Origin: Psilocybe azurescens
Lineage: Eukaryota > Basidiomycota > Agaricomycetes > Agaricales > Agrocybaceae
Length of the DNA stretch: 64,000 nucleotides
Assembly: GCA_023853785.1 (NCBI GenBank)
Contig: JAJIRX010000890.1
Location: 45,284-109,283 of the forward strand
Direction: 5' to 3'
The position numbers were made by a program, and so were the translations under genes. Below, piece after piece: positions 36,762 to 48,049 of this stretch. Below the pieces are notes generated by a model, which worked only from the letters and a program-made list of their open reading frames with translations, ran no database searches and was not told the origin of the DNA. How positions within the stretch are numbered: the first letter of the stretch is position 1; each line of letters opens with the position of its first letter.

Positions 36762-38220
36762 ATGACGAATGAATATCTTATAGGTACTGGCGTCGTTCCA
36801 ATCAATGTCGCTATCACAATTGCTCTGTGGATTGAGGTATGAGAGTTCAACCTCGTGCCTAGAAAAAGCTTTTCACCGTACAGCCTTTTTTAACTTCAGC
36901 TACTTCTCTACGGTATTAATCCCTTTATTATCATTAACGCTGATGGTAACATGCTTTCCAGGTGTATACGTTGCCCTTTTTGTATCCTCGCTTTCTGTAA
37001 TATTCAAGAGAAAATCGACTAATAGAGCAGTATTCAGTGCCTGGGTATGTCTCACTTTTTCCAGTTTCTCGGAAGTAGAAGAACTGAATTTATCAATAGA
37101 TATTCTTCATAGGCGTTCTTTTGATGTTTATAGTGGCTACACTTCACGTTGGTGAGATTTTGCACTCTGCACCTACGATTTTTTAACACTGATAATACTA
37201 TATTAGCATTAGCTATGTATCGCTTTATTCAAGGCTATATATTGCAAGTTGATCCCAAAGGCGGCATCTATTATCTTTTCGACTTCACCAGGTGGGATAG
37301 CGTCGCCACTTATGCGCTCTTGGGCTTCATGTTGTGGCTTGGGGATGCCCTTGTAGTTGGTGCTTTCAGTGACAACTGTGTAACTTCGACTAACAAGTTT
37401 CCATCAGATATACCGATGCTATTACGTCTGGGATCGTAATTTCTGGGTGATTTTGTTGCCTTTGCTACTTTTTCTCGGTATAGTAGGCAAGTTGCTTTCA
37501 GCTCGAATCATGTCACATGTAATTCATGACAAGGATCTGCTTATAGTTATCAACGCTTCCACCCTCTACTGGACCACCCATCTGTTCGATGCACATTTTA
37601 GCCCCAAGCTTATGCTTTCACTTCTCAATGCCGTCTATCCACTAGCCCTGACGCAGAACATTTTGACAACGGGCTTGATAGCATTCAAGATCTGGCTGCA
37701 ACATAGGACTTCTAGTGCATTTGGGGTGGTTGATCGCGGATCCCGCCTCAGTTTGATGCGAATACTAGTTATCGTTGTTGAAAGTGCGATGATATACACC
37801 CTGCAGCTTTTTATTCTCATTATTCTGTACTTCAAGCAGGATAATGTCCAATTCATTGTCCGATCCGCAATCGTTCCAAGTGTAGGTCAGTGCTATTTAG
37901 TGGCCTCGCAGCAACATCATGATTGGTGCTTAGTAACATCTATTTCAGGCATCGTCTTCGCGCTCATAGCCGTTCGCGTTCACATTGCCCAATCAACAAG
38001 TACTCTCGGCACCGGTCTCGGTACTCTACCGGCCTGGTTAGATGAAAGCAGCGGTACGATTGAACGGAGTAATCAACGGTCCTCATCACCTGTCATCCGT
38101 GGTGTGACTTTCATAGTTGGAGCAAATAATCTTGACCGTGATGACAATTCGGAGCCGTTCGACTCGCCATCCTATAGCCCCAAAAGTCATACAGGAGACA
38201 AACTTCCGCACGTAGTGTAG
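36762..38220 (+). CDS. Seven-helix membrane protein (YRCY family), 373 aa
   Basis: Agaricomycete integral membrane protein of unknown function; receptor-like topology is inferred only. Exons: 36762-36836, 36900-36912, 36962-37044, 37100-37151, 37207-37355, 37408-37885, 37949-38220; total 1122 nt, closing at TAG. Exon 2 is 13 nt (CTACTTCTCTACG). Spliced segments give LLLYGVYVALFVSSLSVIFK, IFFIGVLLMFIVATLHV, GFMLWLGDALVIYRCYYVW, FWVILLPLLLFLGIVGKLL, LALTQNILTTGLIAFKIWL, IYTLQLFILIILYF and IVFALIAVRVHIAQS, seven hydrophobic helices. YRCYYVWDRNFWVILLP is the family hallmark. The 37886-37948 intron is 63 nt without a stop, so it also reads through. The tail of about 70 residues is Ser/Asp-rich and probably cytoplasmic. 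No frameshifts were needed. Not the mating pheromone receptor as far as I can tell. Confidence 0.75.
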
Positions 38221-38989
38221 TTTTATACCACCGTATTATTCCGGTTATTTGCAGGACGATGTTGCGCCGGAGAGCATTAGACGAAATCTAGCATGGGTGG
38301 ACATAGTCTTTCTCTATGACGGATTCACATCGGAAGTGAAACGTCAGCGAAACCCGTCGTTTCTCGGGCGAAAGTGCTCTCTGTTGAGCCTGTCATTCCA
38401 TCAAAAATTGCAGGGACCAGGTCCTTTATACAAAGGGGGAGTGTGCGAAGCAGAGATCTTGGGGAAGACGTTACAGTTCGCTAGTTTCTGTATTCGTTGT
38501 TTTTAAATCGGAGTCGGTTCTACACAAATTGTACTAAGTTGTCTATTCAAGTGGCGTCACCGGAGCAATTAGCGAACGGTCACATGAATTATATGATGCG
38601 CCACACAAATGGGTGACATCATAGATTCTACAAATCACAAACCGTGTCCTCTTCTACTCGAAAACGCACGTCCCCCATGACACCTTTAGAGCAGATAATA
38701 TTCCTCCAAAGCGTCCTCTCAACCTCAAAAACAAATTAAATCCCCTTCTGCGCGGTGTCTCTCCACCCTTATACAAAACCCGTCTCAGCAACCTCATCTA
38801 CGTCCTGGTGGGCCTTACAACACTGTTAACGGTGTTCTATAGCTATCGGGCTATGCTGTATAAAATTGCAGTAGGAGGATGGTGGAGTATAGTCCCCGGG
38901 AGGAGACTACCTGAGATGCAGGCGTGGCGCATCGTCGTCATTGCCATAATCTGTGGCGAACCGTCTACTCGTCGATTGCGTTGGATTGT
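38221..38989 (+). other. Intergenic; possible truncated membrane-protein fragment at 38690-38958
   Basis: From about 38690 a plus-strand frame reads PPKRPLNLKNKLNPLLRG, then LIYVLVGLTTLLTVFYSYRA and IVPGRRLPEMQAWRIVVIAI, before R2-type sequence begins. It resembles the start of a membrane protein or glycosyltransferase cut off by the repeat, but I cannot name it. The frame at 38249-38506 has no motif. Confidence 0.25.
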
Positions 38990-40268
38990 CCGATCCCTTA
39001 GTAACAATACAAAACATCGTCAACGAGTCTATTTCCGGAGAGGCGGAAGATAGGGCGTTTAATTGACCACCACATGTAGACCGAGTTGGCACTGGTGTGC
39101 ACTTGGTTTAACGTGCGGTCATGCTCCCCATATGGCCAATTCTTTCGTCTCTCAATGTCTAGCCAATACAAAACATTATCATCGAGTTTTTTCGGAGAGA
39201 TGCAAAATAGGGCGTTTGATTGACCACCATATGTAGACCGAGTTGGCACTTGTGTGCATTTGGTCTAATATGCGGTCATACTCCCGAAGATCGCCATTTA
39301 TTTCGCCTCTCAAGGTCTAGAACGTCAGACTTTTTTTCTCTTTACTCTTCTATCTGCGAACTGCAAACCATCTATGTAGTCAGCGACCTCAGCACGTCTG
39401 TGATGATTCCTTGATTTCTTGGTAGCAATACAAAACATCATCATCATCTGCGGAGAGGCGAGGGATAGGGTGTGTATTGACCCAGCTGGCACTGGTGTGT
39501 ATTTGGTCTAATATACTACTCCAAATTGCCAATAATTTTGCATCTCAAGGAATATAACCCTGGACATTTTTCTTTCTGAAAAGAACCAATCCTGATTTAT
39601 TTGGTCTTGTTGAACGACGTCCAGTATCTATTTAACAACCGACCTCAGGCTCAAGCTGGGCACTTTTATTTACGATATCTGAACCCTCCGATCTTCAAGC
39701 TTCATCGCATGGCACTTGCTTCTCAACCGAAAGAAGAGAATCACCATAAAAGGTTCCTCAGCCTTGTACGGAACGATTTTTTGGGTACGTATTTCCTTGT
39801 AACCGAGTTAAACCAATTAAATTAATCTATTGAAAGACTTCTGGACCATGTGTGTCCATAGAGCAAGACTTAGATGGTCAGGTACAGCGAACTCAAGCTA
39901 GTTCTTGTTCGTCGCCTTTCGGATCTTCACAAGTTACTTTAACTGATTCTGTTCTATTCTATGTAGATGCATCTCTAATTCATATCTGAGCGCCAGGACT
40001 TGGTGGATGCATTCCCACTCAAGAACGTCTATAATCACACCGAATGAATACGATTGAATACTTGGGCATGTGCAATGTCACGTTGGCAGGGCGCTATTCC
40101 AGCGCTCTGCGATTGAAGAGATGGCGGGAACGAAAAGCGCCCATCGCCCATTGTCGGCGATGTTTTGCACCGAGGTACATAATTTAATGTACGATATCTT
40201 ATTGTGGCTCGAATTATCAGATATCTATCTTGACCAGTCAGGGACTCATGCAGGACTGTGTACTGCTT
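38990..40268 (+). repeat. Dispersed repeat R2, copy 2
   Basis: Begins with three tandem modules at about 38998, 39168 and 39420, each with CAATACAAAACAT and GCACTTGGTTTAA/GCATTTGGTCTAA sequence. The conserved 0.8-kb part (GGTCTTGTTGAACGACGTCC and onward) follows. It joins GH5 remnant 2 at about 40268. Module number differs between copies (2, 3 and 1). Confidence 0.7.
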
Positions 40269-41320
40269 TAGAGGTGGTCAGAGACTCAGAACGCCAGTCG
40301 GTGCTCTGCGGCTCGGCCGCCTGGCGCTGTGTGCAGGCCAAGGATGCCCATGTAGATCCCGGCATGCATCCCTAATCCGACCACACAGAACCCTCAACTC
40401 ACAGGGTCCCAGAACTCCCATCCGTCCTACACACCTCCCGAAAATGAGCAAAAACAATCACTGCGCCCAGGCCGATGTTAGGGCGCCCAGCGGAAAAAAC
40501 ACAAACCAGCCAAAACCTCAAGGAAGAATTCCTACTGAGATGGCCCACTTGACAAGAAATGGACGCCCAGAAATAATGTTTCCGTGTTGGGCTGTATGGG
40601 GAGGGGATCGCTGTAGCATGCTACAGGCGTACCTCAGCGGTGCACATGGGGTCCTCAGGATAGGAGAAGGACATAGGTCCTGCCACTATTAGTTGAACTT
40701 AGTTAGTCTGCATAGGGCTACGCCCCAATAGACATAAATATACAAGAAAAAAAAAATCCCGGCATGCATAGTGCAGATGTCAATAACCCCGCCGGGGTGG
40801 TTGACCCCTGATTCCTTGAACACGCGGGGGTTCATAACATCTGCAATAAGGATGAGCGTTGACTCGGTTAGCATCGGGACCACGATGATCACGATACATA
40901 GCAGCACGTACCTTCGAAATGACGGTAGTAGTTGAATGGGAGAGGAGAATTGTGGAGAAGTATTTTGAGGTCACGACGAAGAGCACCTGCCATATTATAG
41001 GAAATTTCAGGCAGAGCAGTTCCGCTTAAGCATCTAGCTCTGGGAGAAATGCATCTTCGAAGAAATATCTCAAGAACTTTTAGAATGGTCAAAGAATGGT
41101 ACGAAAGCTGTGTAAATGTCGATGAGAGATGGAAACACTTACTTACCTTGTCGAAGAACTCAGATTTTTCCTCCCTCATAATCTCTGCCAACGCTTTACA
41201 AATATGGAATTCGCACCCTGGAGAGCCCGCAGAAGAGCGTTTAAAATCCAGAGGTGTTCAAAAGAAAGAGGCAGAGAGTCAGACTTGTAATAAATTCTTC
41301 AATGTTGAACGACGCGGACA
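40269..41320 (-). pseudogene. GH5 glucanase remnant 2, split by an insertion
   Basis: Minus-strand homology to exons 1-5 of the intact GH5 gene. It covers the NTDWHS position at about 40290, RVFKESGVNHP near 40800, the exon 4 border near 41060-41090, and exon 3 near 41150-41230 (ALAEIMREEKSEFFDK). The C-terminal half with both catalytic Glu is absent, and a 386-bp insertion (40370-40755) splits it. The junction with R2 is in the same place as in remnant 1, so both descend from one already deleted copy. Confidence 0.75.
40370..40755 (+). mobile_element. 5'-truncated LINE-like or SINE insertion, with A-tail and target-site duplication
   Basis: The insertion interrupts GH5 remnant 2. The 14-bp sequence ATCCCGGCATGCAT occurs at 40356-40369 and again at 40756-40769, immediately outside the insert; this is a target-site duplication. 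The insert ends on the plus strand with CATAAATATACAAG followed by a run of A. This is the layout left by target-primed reverse transcription of a non-LTR retroelement. No reverse transcriptase remains, so it is either a 5'-truncated LINE tail or a SINE. The motif GGGCTACGCCCC just before the tail could form a hairpin. Confidence 0.8.
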
Positions 41321-41539
41321 ACGAAAAATTAGCAAAACGACTGCCCGTGGGTCCAGCCTCCAAGGTCGGTGGGCCAAGAGTACTTCGAAAACTTCAAAAC
41401 GACCAGGTGCGTGAGCTAGAACAATTCGCTTATCCTCTTAGGGCTTTGATTCAGTAATAACTCAAATCGGGGCAGGAACAGGCAGAAATTGAGTTGAACA
41501 CGAGCTCGTGGAAGTTTAAATAAAAGAAGCTCTATGATA
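41321..41539. other. Short spacer between GH5 remnant 2 and the NACHT-WD40 gene
   Basis: Contains the decayed 5' end of the GH5 remnant and the 3' flank of the receptor gene. No separate feature is seen. Confidence 0.4.
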
Positions 41540-44500
41540 TCATTGACCGGTATAACATGCAGCCCAATTCGATCCATGTACAAAATTTGAGGTATCTAGT
41601 CGAGTTTGATTGCGGCCTATAATTCGGGTAGGGAAATTCGGGCGATAGAGACCTGGTCTATGCAAGGACGGGATCCATAGTAAAAGTTCACCGTGGTCTC
41701 CGCGTATCCATCCATCAGAATCGATTGAGGATTGATCATTGAAAGAAACTTCGTCAGACGGAGAAACAGGAATTGGATAGGCAGGCATAATGCGGATTGT
41801 GCTACTATCTCCACCGGAAACAATTTGCGTACCATCGGGCGAGAACGAAGCAGAAATAATGAAGTTGGCGTGTCCAGAGGGCAGGATATATGCCAATTCT
41901 CCTGAAGATGCGCTCCAGACACGGATTGTTGCGTCACAGGACCCAGAGACAATCCATTTCCCGTCTGGCGAAAATGCCACGGTGGTGACCAGGTTGCTGT
42001 GGCCAGTAAATGGCTCTCGCTCTAACATCCCCGTCGATACAATCCACAGACGAAGTGTACGATCAAAGGATCCAGAGACAATCCACACTCCATCTGGCGA
42101 GAATGCAATTGAGCGGACGCCATTGGTGTGCCCAGTAAGTGGCCCTCGCGATAACTCTCCCGTCGAGACACTCCACAGACAAATTGTCATGTCTTTCGAT
42201 CCAGAGCCAATCCACTTGCAGTCTGGCGAGAACACAACAGGTAACACTGCATCGGTGTGCCCAATAAATGGGCCACTCTCTAATTGTCCTGTCAATGTAT
42301 TCCACACACGGATTGTTTTATCGGACGATCCTGAGGCAATTTTTCGCCCGTCCGGCGAAAATGCAACTGAATTGATGCAATCAGTGTGACCAGAGAAGGG
42401 TGAGTAATATGCTGGGGTAATGTTGGTTTGTTCAGTATGTCGGTTTCGCTCAAGTTCTCCTGTGGATGTGTTCCATAAACAAATGGTTTTGTCGTCCGAG
42501 CCAGAAGCAATCCACCTCCTGTCTGGGGAGAATACAACCGAGGTGACATTTCTGTTGTGCCCTCTCATTGGGCCTATTCCAAGTTGTCCTGTTGACGTGT
42601 TCCATACGCAAATTGTAAAATCGTCCGAACCTGAGGCAATCCAGTTTCCATCTGGCGAGAATGCGACAGAGTTGATGGCGTCAGTGTGCCCGGTAGGCGT
42701 GCCATCCTTTAGCAGTCCTGATGACGTGTTCCAGTCGCCAAGGGTTTTGTCAACCGATGCAAGCTCTCTTGGAGATGTATTCCATAGACGAAATGTCGTG
42801 TCCCTCGATCCAGAGACAATCCTCTGTCCGTCCGGTGAGAATGCGACAGAATGAATCCAGAACATATGTCCATCAAGCGTTTGCTCTGACTCTCCTGTAT
42901 TTGCATTCCAGAGCCGAAGTGTCCTGTCGTGAGAGCCAGAGGCAATGCGACTCCCGTCCGGCGAAAATGCAACCGAAGTAACCCTCTTAGTATGTCCGAC
43001 AAGTGGGCCTCGCTCTATGGCTCCTGTTGACACATTCCAGATTATAATTGTTCTGTCATCCGAGCCAGAAACGATGTTCTGTCCGTCCGGAGAAAATGCA
43101 ACCGATCTGACGCCTTCGGTGTGCCCAATGAATGGGCCTTGAGTTTGCAATCCTGTGGAAGAACTCCAAACACAGATTTCTTTGTCTTCTGATCCAGAGA
43201 CTATCATCTTCCCGTCCGGCGAGAATGCGACCGAGTTGACCCCCATACTGTGTCCAGTGTATGGGCCTCGTTCTAATTTTCCTGTAGATCCATTCCAGAA
43301 TAGAATTGTTTTGTCGTTGGAGCCAGAGACGATCCACTTTCCATCAGGCGAGAATGCGACTGAGGTGACCTTATCGGTGTGTCCCGTCAACGGGCCTAGT
43401 TCTAGGTCCCCTGTCCATACATTCCACACGCAAATTGTTTTGTCATCCGATCCAGAGGCAATCCACTTCCCGTCTGGTGAGAAAACCACAGATCTGACAT
43501 GGCCAGAGTGCCCATTGAATGGCTCCCCTTCTATCCTACCGGTAATAGCATTCCATAAATATACGGAATGATCCCGTAAAGCGGTGGCAATGTATTGACC
43601 ATCTGGCGAAAACGCGACGGAATAAATCATGCCTTGCGTTTCGATGGACATCTCCAATGCTGGCCAGTAGGCATGTTGTCCACATTTAAAGGCCACCGTA
43701 TTGAAAAATGCGTGCGAGTACAGTTGGTACACTTTGGACGAAGTTGGTGTGAAGGGTAGAGCGGACACATATATATGAGCGGCGCTTTCTGCAATAGGCG
43801 TGGCAAAATAACGCAGGAATTCATATGCTTCTATAACCAGATCGTTAAACGTCATCCATTTGTCTTCAATAGCCTACGTATAACCAGATATCAGTCTTCA
43901 TATTTAACTTCAAGGGATGAACGCCGTTTACCTTATTATCCGGCCCAGAATGCATCCAATTTTTCAACACCATAAAAGCTTGTAAGGCCAGGGAAACGGT
44001 GTCCGTGATGCTTAGTACCTCGAGCCAAAACAAAAACTTCTCTTCAAAGAACTTTCGAAGTTGGGCGAAAATGACTTCGTCGAATGGGATATATTCTAGA
44101 TGGTCCTCCCAAAAACAACAGGCGTAAGATAACGCTGGATGAATGTGCTTCTCGATCCGAGTGTCCAAATCGAGAATCTCGCTGTTTGGTAGGTAAGACG
44201 ACTCGAGCTCGCATATGTTAAACTTGAGTTCCCGAAGCATCAGGCCAAGACATGCATGCGCCAACTCTCTGTGAGACTGCTCAAGATCGATCAAGAAGGA
44301 GTCGCTCTTCTCGATGTCCTCAGTCAGAAAGTCGCGAAAAGATATATGAAGAGGAACGATGGGTAGATCACGATTCTCTGAGGTAACATTGCTTAGCAAA
44401 GCACCGAGATGTTTGATAATAGCGAGGACTGCGCCTTCAGTGTGTTGGTCGGGAGTTGGCGTATACTGTCGCAATGCAGTAAGAGAGTTGACAGTGAAGG

Positions 44501-46894
44501 GCTCCGCTGCAGCCAAAAGGTGTCCCATGATAGACCGAAAGCGACGACGCGCAATTTGTGCATTGAAATATCCAGAAAGGACGCTGTCATACAGCTCGTA
44601 TAATGGGCGATTGAGTTGTTGTGCATACTCCTTGTCGTCGACTGTGCGATTTAACAGGCCTCGCAAGCAGTCGGATTCCGTCCATCCCGATGGAGGGTCT
44701 TTGATATGTCCGCATGCAACCGCGGCCCATTGGAACAAGCCTTCTGATTTTTGGATCAATTCATTACCGTATTCCTGGAAGAGAGCAGGAGAAAGGTTTT
44801 GCGGATCTTGAAAGTAGAATCGGATGTCGTCCTCTGTCCTGGCTAGTTTGGAATCGTCCATCTCCAAAATTTCACATAGGTTCTTATCCCCATTGGCAAA
44901 CCAATTTTTGATGTCACCATCCAGTCTCGATGTCATGAGAACCCGAAATTTGGAGGGCAGACGACTTAGAGACTGGGCGAGAAACGCAGCCAACCCCTTT
45001 CTCCCCATTGCATTTGCGCTTTCGTCCAAAGCATCGATAACTATGAGGATGGGGATATCCATGTCCACCTCCTGAAGTGGACCTAAGAGCAAAGTATAGA
45101 AGAGTGAATTGAAGGCGTCTGTCGCTCGCAGCGGTTTATTATCCCTGATAAGCTCTCCTACAACCGTTTTAAATACGGGGTAACGATTGGCGAGATCATG
45201 GATGATAGTCGTAAATAGGTGATGATCCTCGAGTTTTGATTTCTCGTTGCGAGAAAAAGAGAAGTACGACCCAAGACGATCTTCCAACTGAAAGCGAAGA
45301 GCAATCTCATGAGCGATGGTCGACTTTCCAGTACCCGCTTGTCCAAACAGAGTGAGGACAGTTTTTGACGACGGATCATCAACCCAGTTGATGATATATT
45401 CCAGAAAATCGGTTCGCGTGCCGGGAAGGCAGCCGTTCTTGTCAACAGTGGAATTTGAGCGCCAACCCGACTTATACGGTAAGTCGTTCATCTTTGCGTC
45501 GAGATCTGCTAAAAGGTGATTACTTGAACTAATAGTTAATATCGGTTGACGTACCCATATCTGAGATTTTTTCGGTAGTATATCCATGTTCTTTTGCATC
45601 CGCTCAACGATTATCTGGGTGGAAATCACAGCGTTATCCAGTAGATCTTGACGCAATTTCCTGAGTGTTTCGCATAGACCTTGAATTTCTCCCGCTCTCC
45701 CGCCAACGATGTTCTTCATCAGTCGCTTCACTACAAGATATTTAGATTTTAGATTATGTAAATGCAGTAGGGTATAGCTCGAAGACGTACTAAACTCTTT
45801 GTCTTCTGCAGAGCGCTTAATGACTTCGCTACATATCTTTATGTGTCTAAGCATAACCTTGAGGACGAGTGCCTGGTTGGAGTTCGGTTTGATGGCCTTC
45901 AAAAGATCTTCTGCTTGGGCCAAGTCGAATGTGCTTCGCATGGCGTCAACTAGCGCTTGAACGTTCTCGTCGTGCTCAAGCTGGGCTAAAAGTAACTAAA
46001 GAACAATGAGCGGAGATATACAGCAGTATTACATGCATATATACTTTCGGAACTGAGGACAGGGCATTCCATGCCATCTGGGCGTAAGGATTCATCTACC
46101 AGAAGAGTTAGAACAACGTTGGACACAAACAGATAACAGAAGCTACCCCTGCCACGTCGCTGACTATATCCATGACCCACTGGATATTCTTAACAGTTCC
46201 TTTCCATTCTTCAAGAATGTGCATTCCCGACAATGCTTGGTTGGCACCGCATATTGCGTGTTTCGTAGCTTGTACTAACTGGGATGTGTCCACAGTTAAG
46301 ACCACCGTAAGGTTTGGAGCCGCTTCACACGCAATTGGGAATGAAGCCTCTGAAAATCAGTTAGCCTTCAGTCCATGTTTACGATAACTGACAAACCGGT
46401 TCTAGATTCAGCCTTGATATCGAGAGATCCGATGAATGTGTCCTTGCGGAACTGGTGTTCTATATACAGAGAAAGCTTTATTTCGGAAGATTGAACAACA
46501 CTGTAAATGATATCAATGAGACTACGACAATTCAGATAAAGGCATTCCTACAAGCCATCCAATTTTTCGTTCCAAGCTACGGACTGACCTCGACTATGGA
46601 TTGATTTGGATTTTTTCGTCCTCGCTCCATCAGTGATCGTAGCATAAAAGCGCCTTTCTTTCCCCCCACTTGTGTTTGAGAAGAGGAAGGTTGTTTGCTC
46701 GAACGACTGCGAGGTACGGCCGGGTATTAATAGCCTATTTCCCAGATCTAGGATTTAGCAGTGCCTACCAGTGACGTCAATCTGAAGAAACGCTGGGGCT
46801 TGGGTAGTTGTACTAGGCAGACACGATGAATCTACGGGAATGCTTGAAACACGAGAAACATACCTGTGACTGCCCGACTTCCGATGGCGGCCAT
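41540..46894 (-). CDS. STAND/NLR-type receptor: C2-like, NACHT and 14 WD40 repeats
   Basis: Fungal NOD-like receptor of the kind (HET/HNWD class) tied to allorecognition and innate defence: NACHT ATPase as oligomerising switch, WD40 as ligand sensor. Start ATG 46894 (MAAIGSRAVT) splices to AFLQIDVTVVRANNLPLL, a C2-type opening, then RRFYATITDGARTKKSKS and VAWNEKLDG. Next comes a helical region (MAWNALSSVPKLEHDENVQA). The NACHT has Walker A LFGQAGTGKST (about 45350) and Walker B PILIVIDALDES (about 45030). Intron 43874-43931 joins GPDNK to AIEDKW. IAESAAHIYVSALPFTP leads into 14 WD repeats, enough for two seven-blade propellers. The repeats share SVAFSPDG..IVSGS cores at near identity. At the C run 46662-46667 (six G on the coding strand) one extra base breaks the C2 frame, so the gene or the base call is damaged there. 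The rest is intact. Confidence 0.88.
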
Positions 46895-47529
46895 CGCGGA
46901 TAGATACAAGGCTGAATAGTGAGTTCTTCCGATTCGACGTACTCTGGTGCATTGTTTTTGCTCTCGGACGACCTGAAGAAAACGATGAATACTGCTAGTT
47001 TACCAAGTTTATTCTACTGTTCCCACAGCCTTCAAGATAGTGAAGGTGATATTGATCCTGTCTTAATTATATCGCGGCGTGTCGGCGTCCAGTCACTTTG
47101 ATCTGGTCGACGAGGCAGGCAGAGCAGGGTGATCCAAGAATGATCAGAGTTAGTTGAAAATCCATGGAGAAATAATGTTTGCACAAAGCCAGCATATATT
47201 GGAAGATGATTGAACATAAGGAAGATGAATAACACAATTTGAATGAGAAACCCAACGGTCAAAATTCCCACGGTTTGTTGACCTGACATCGCCGCAACTG
47301 TGGCTGGTCCTCTCTCAACCACTCACCTTGCTATAACCTGATAGTTCTTCGGTCTTTCTACCGAGGGTTGGGATAAAAGTTCGTCTTTCATGTAAGCGAC
47401 TTGAACGCTGTAGGACTTTCTGCCTGACAATTGCTCTCCATGCAGTGATTTTCAATGAGCGTTATGTCGTGATACCAAACAGCCTGCTAGATTATATGCC
47501 AAAATTCTAACCACGCTACTGCCCTCAGT
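46895..47529 (-). other. Upstream region of the receptor; possible small membrane ORF at 47035-47289
   Basis: Minus-strand frame 47032-47322 contains a start ATG near 47289 followed by QTVGILTVGFLIQIVLFIFL, a membrane-spanning stretch, then a polar tail. It could be a short membrane protein or chance. No promoter element or homology supports it. Nothing else is seen. Confidence 0.25.
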
Positions 47530-48049
47530 GACTAGTCCTTAATTATTATGGCCTGTTGTCCTACCTTACACAATTGGCAACGACGAGTATGCTTTTTACG
47601 GACCATACACCAGGATTCTCTACTACCTGCTTTGGAAAGATCGTTCGAAATCCCCTCTCAGTTTCACATTCCAGACACCGCTGGAAATACGACTAGCCTC
47701 GTCGCGCTGCACATATTGCAACTCAACAAGTACCTGGTGTTCTTCATGGAGGTCAAGCCGCCTGCCACCTTCAACCTCGACTCCTAACGCAAACAAACTG
47801 ATTCAAGGATCTTCGACACCATGTGCTAACTCTCACTCCTTGTCATTGGCGCATTCGGTACGCGTCTGCGCTTCGACTGGTAAAAAAGCCATGAACTCCG
47901 TGCTGCTGCAGATATTCCCCCGGACCCTGTGTTTCTCAGCGATGTGGCTCCAGCTGATTGATTGGACTGCGACCCCCCGAACGCATCTGCCCCAGGTTGT
48001 CCAATCTGTGGGTGAAATGTGTCAAGCCTTGCCCAATCGAAACAACCAC
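47530..48049 (+). pseudogene. Fragment of a basidiomycete hypothetical protein
   Basis: A plus-strand frame at 47548-47787 reads SFEIPSQFHIPDTAGNTTSL then NKYLVFFMEVKPP. Further pieces in other frames follow near 47840-48010 (SVIGAFGTRLRFDW; PPDPVFLSDVAPADW). The pattern resembles a family of uncharacterised agaric proteins with an EVKPP motif. Here it needs several frame changes and lacks both ends, so it is a relic. R2 copy 3 starts directly after it. Confidence 0.4.

Noticed and set aside
36762..38220. Seven-helix protein as a mating pheromone receptor (STE3 type)
   Set aside because: The YRCYYVW signature and helix pattern match the common agaric membrane family. There is no pheromone precursor or homeodomain gene nearby.
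41790..43571. Plus-strand frames of 86-199 codons with repeated PSGENAT-like motifs
   Set aside because: These are the reverse complement of the WD40 repeats; the repetition comes from the real minus-strand gene.
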